A stretch of DNA of 5,650 bases from an uncultured Litorilinea sp. (GTDB lineage: Bacteria; Chloroflexota; Anaerolineae; Caldilineales; Caldilineaceae): NCBI GenBank assembly GCA_946885925.1, contig CAMPHP010000252.1:1-5650 (forward strand), in the 5' to 3' direction. The stretch's first letter is position 1. Each line of letters starts with the position of its first letter. Below are positions 5,168 through 5,650 of the stretch, piece by piece. A program made the translations under genes and the position numbers. The notes beneath the pieces were generated by a model. That model ran no database searches. It saw only the letters and a program-made list of their open reading frames with translations, and was not told the DNA's origin.

Positions 5168-5650
5168 CTAGGAGAAGGTGACGCGCACGCTTACTTCAGA
5201 TGCTTGCACTGCCGGGAGCAGGCTTTGCACGGTGTCCAAAATGGCGGGCATGTTGGGATCGTTACCCGTAATTTGGGCGAGCAATCCTGATTCTTCGGCC
5301 AAAACCAGAAGTTGATTCACCCGACCGTCTGCCCAGGTGATATAGGGCAGCGTCTCACCATTGATGGAGAGGAAGATACCATCTGCATTGGTGGCAAGCC
5401 CAATTTCCGTGATGCCCGCTGCGGTTAACCCCTGGATCGTCTCTGCTGGCAGGTTGAGCATGTCCAAGGGTACGGGGAGCAGTTGGCTCCATTCGGCCTG
5501 GTCTACGTCTGCAATCGCCCAGGTGCCATCCGGCGCATAGGCAATTGTCATTTGGAAGACAGGAGGCTCGCCTACGGCTGCCAAGAATTCCTCTTGGGCA
5601 GCAATGGCTTGCGCCGCAACTTCATTGTTCGTGGACACCAACTCTAGGGG
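5168..5650 (-). CDS. Hypothetical protein, N-terminus beyond the window
   Basis: The minus-strand reading frame is open from the right edge to a TAG at 5168-5170, giving at least 160 residues. The leftmost possible initiator inside the window is a TTG at 5639-5641, but the frame continues open to the edge as Pro-Leu-Glu-Leu, so this is most likely the C-terminal part of a longer protein. The composition is acidic and aliphatic, rich in Leu, Ala, Ile, Glu and Asp and nearly free of Lys, with no membrane segment or catalytic motif I recognise. A segment of the type ITEIGLATNADGIFLSING followed by LPYITWADGRVNQL suggests a beta-rich module; similar wording occurs, as I recall, in uncharacterised and probably secreted Chloroflexota proteins. 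It converges on dgkA and belongs to a different transcription unit. Confidence 0.75.
   Translation of the reverse strand, partial: PLELVSTNNEVAAQAIAAQEEFLAAVGEPPVFQMTIAYAPDGTWAIADVDQAEWSQLLPVPLDMLNLPAETIQGLTAAGITEIGLATNADGIFLSINGETLPYITWADGRVNQLLVLAEESGLLAQITGNDPNMPAILDTVQSLLPAVQASEVSVRVTFS

Overview
The window looks like a housekeeping stretch of a bacterial chromosome. Four genes, yqeY - pgpH - ybeY - dgkA, run left to right in the same relative order as in many Firmicutes. There the cluster also carries phoH and often rpsU, cdd and era; none of these is between the genes here. The mix of conserved core genes, weak or absent Shine-Dalgarno sites, short intergenic repeats and a final protein that resembles uncharacterised Chloroflexota proteins makes me favour a Chloroflexota (Anaerolineae/Caldilineae-like) origin. 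That assignment is inference, not proof.

Layout. Positions 1-225 are non-coding. They hold four copies of a 17-bp tandem repeat (19-86), then a small element with inverted ends (104-152), then a consensus sigma-70-type promoter (TTGACA 189-194, TATAAT 211-216). The promoter lies so close to the first gene that its mRNA should be almost leaderless. That gene (226-1023) encodes a TVP38/TMEM64 (VTT/DedA superfamily) membrane protein. An AT-rich leader with three 12-bp repeats (1071-1106) precedes yqeY (1126-1590). Next come pgpH (1639-3825), a membrane-anchored HD-domain phosphodiesterase expected to degrade c-di-AMP; ybeY (3896-4408), the 16S rRNA maturation endoribonuclease; and dgkA (4480-4953), a small membrane lipid kinase. 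Gaps of about 50-70 bases and the common strand suggest an operon, probably ending at a strong hairpin (5004-5059) followed by TTTT. The upstream arm of that hairpin can also pair with a second, closer partner. The last gene (5168-5650, minus strand) converges on this terminator. It is unrecognised and continues past the right edge.

How they fit together. YbeY and probably YqeY serve RNA and translation functions, PgpH controls a cyclic dinucleotide that in Gram-positives tunes osmolyte and wall homeostasis, and DgkA recycles a lipid alcohol or diacylglycerol. The DedA-superfamily protein is also a lipid-linked membrane protein but appears to have its own promoter. I saw no sign of a defence system, CRISPR array, transposase, tRNA or rRNA. 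The least ordinary material is in the non-coding sequence: repeats, promoter/start geometry and the three-armed terminator.
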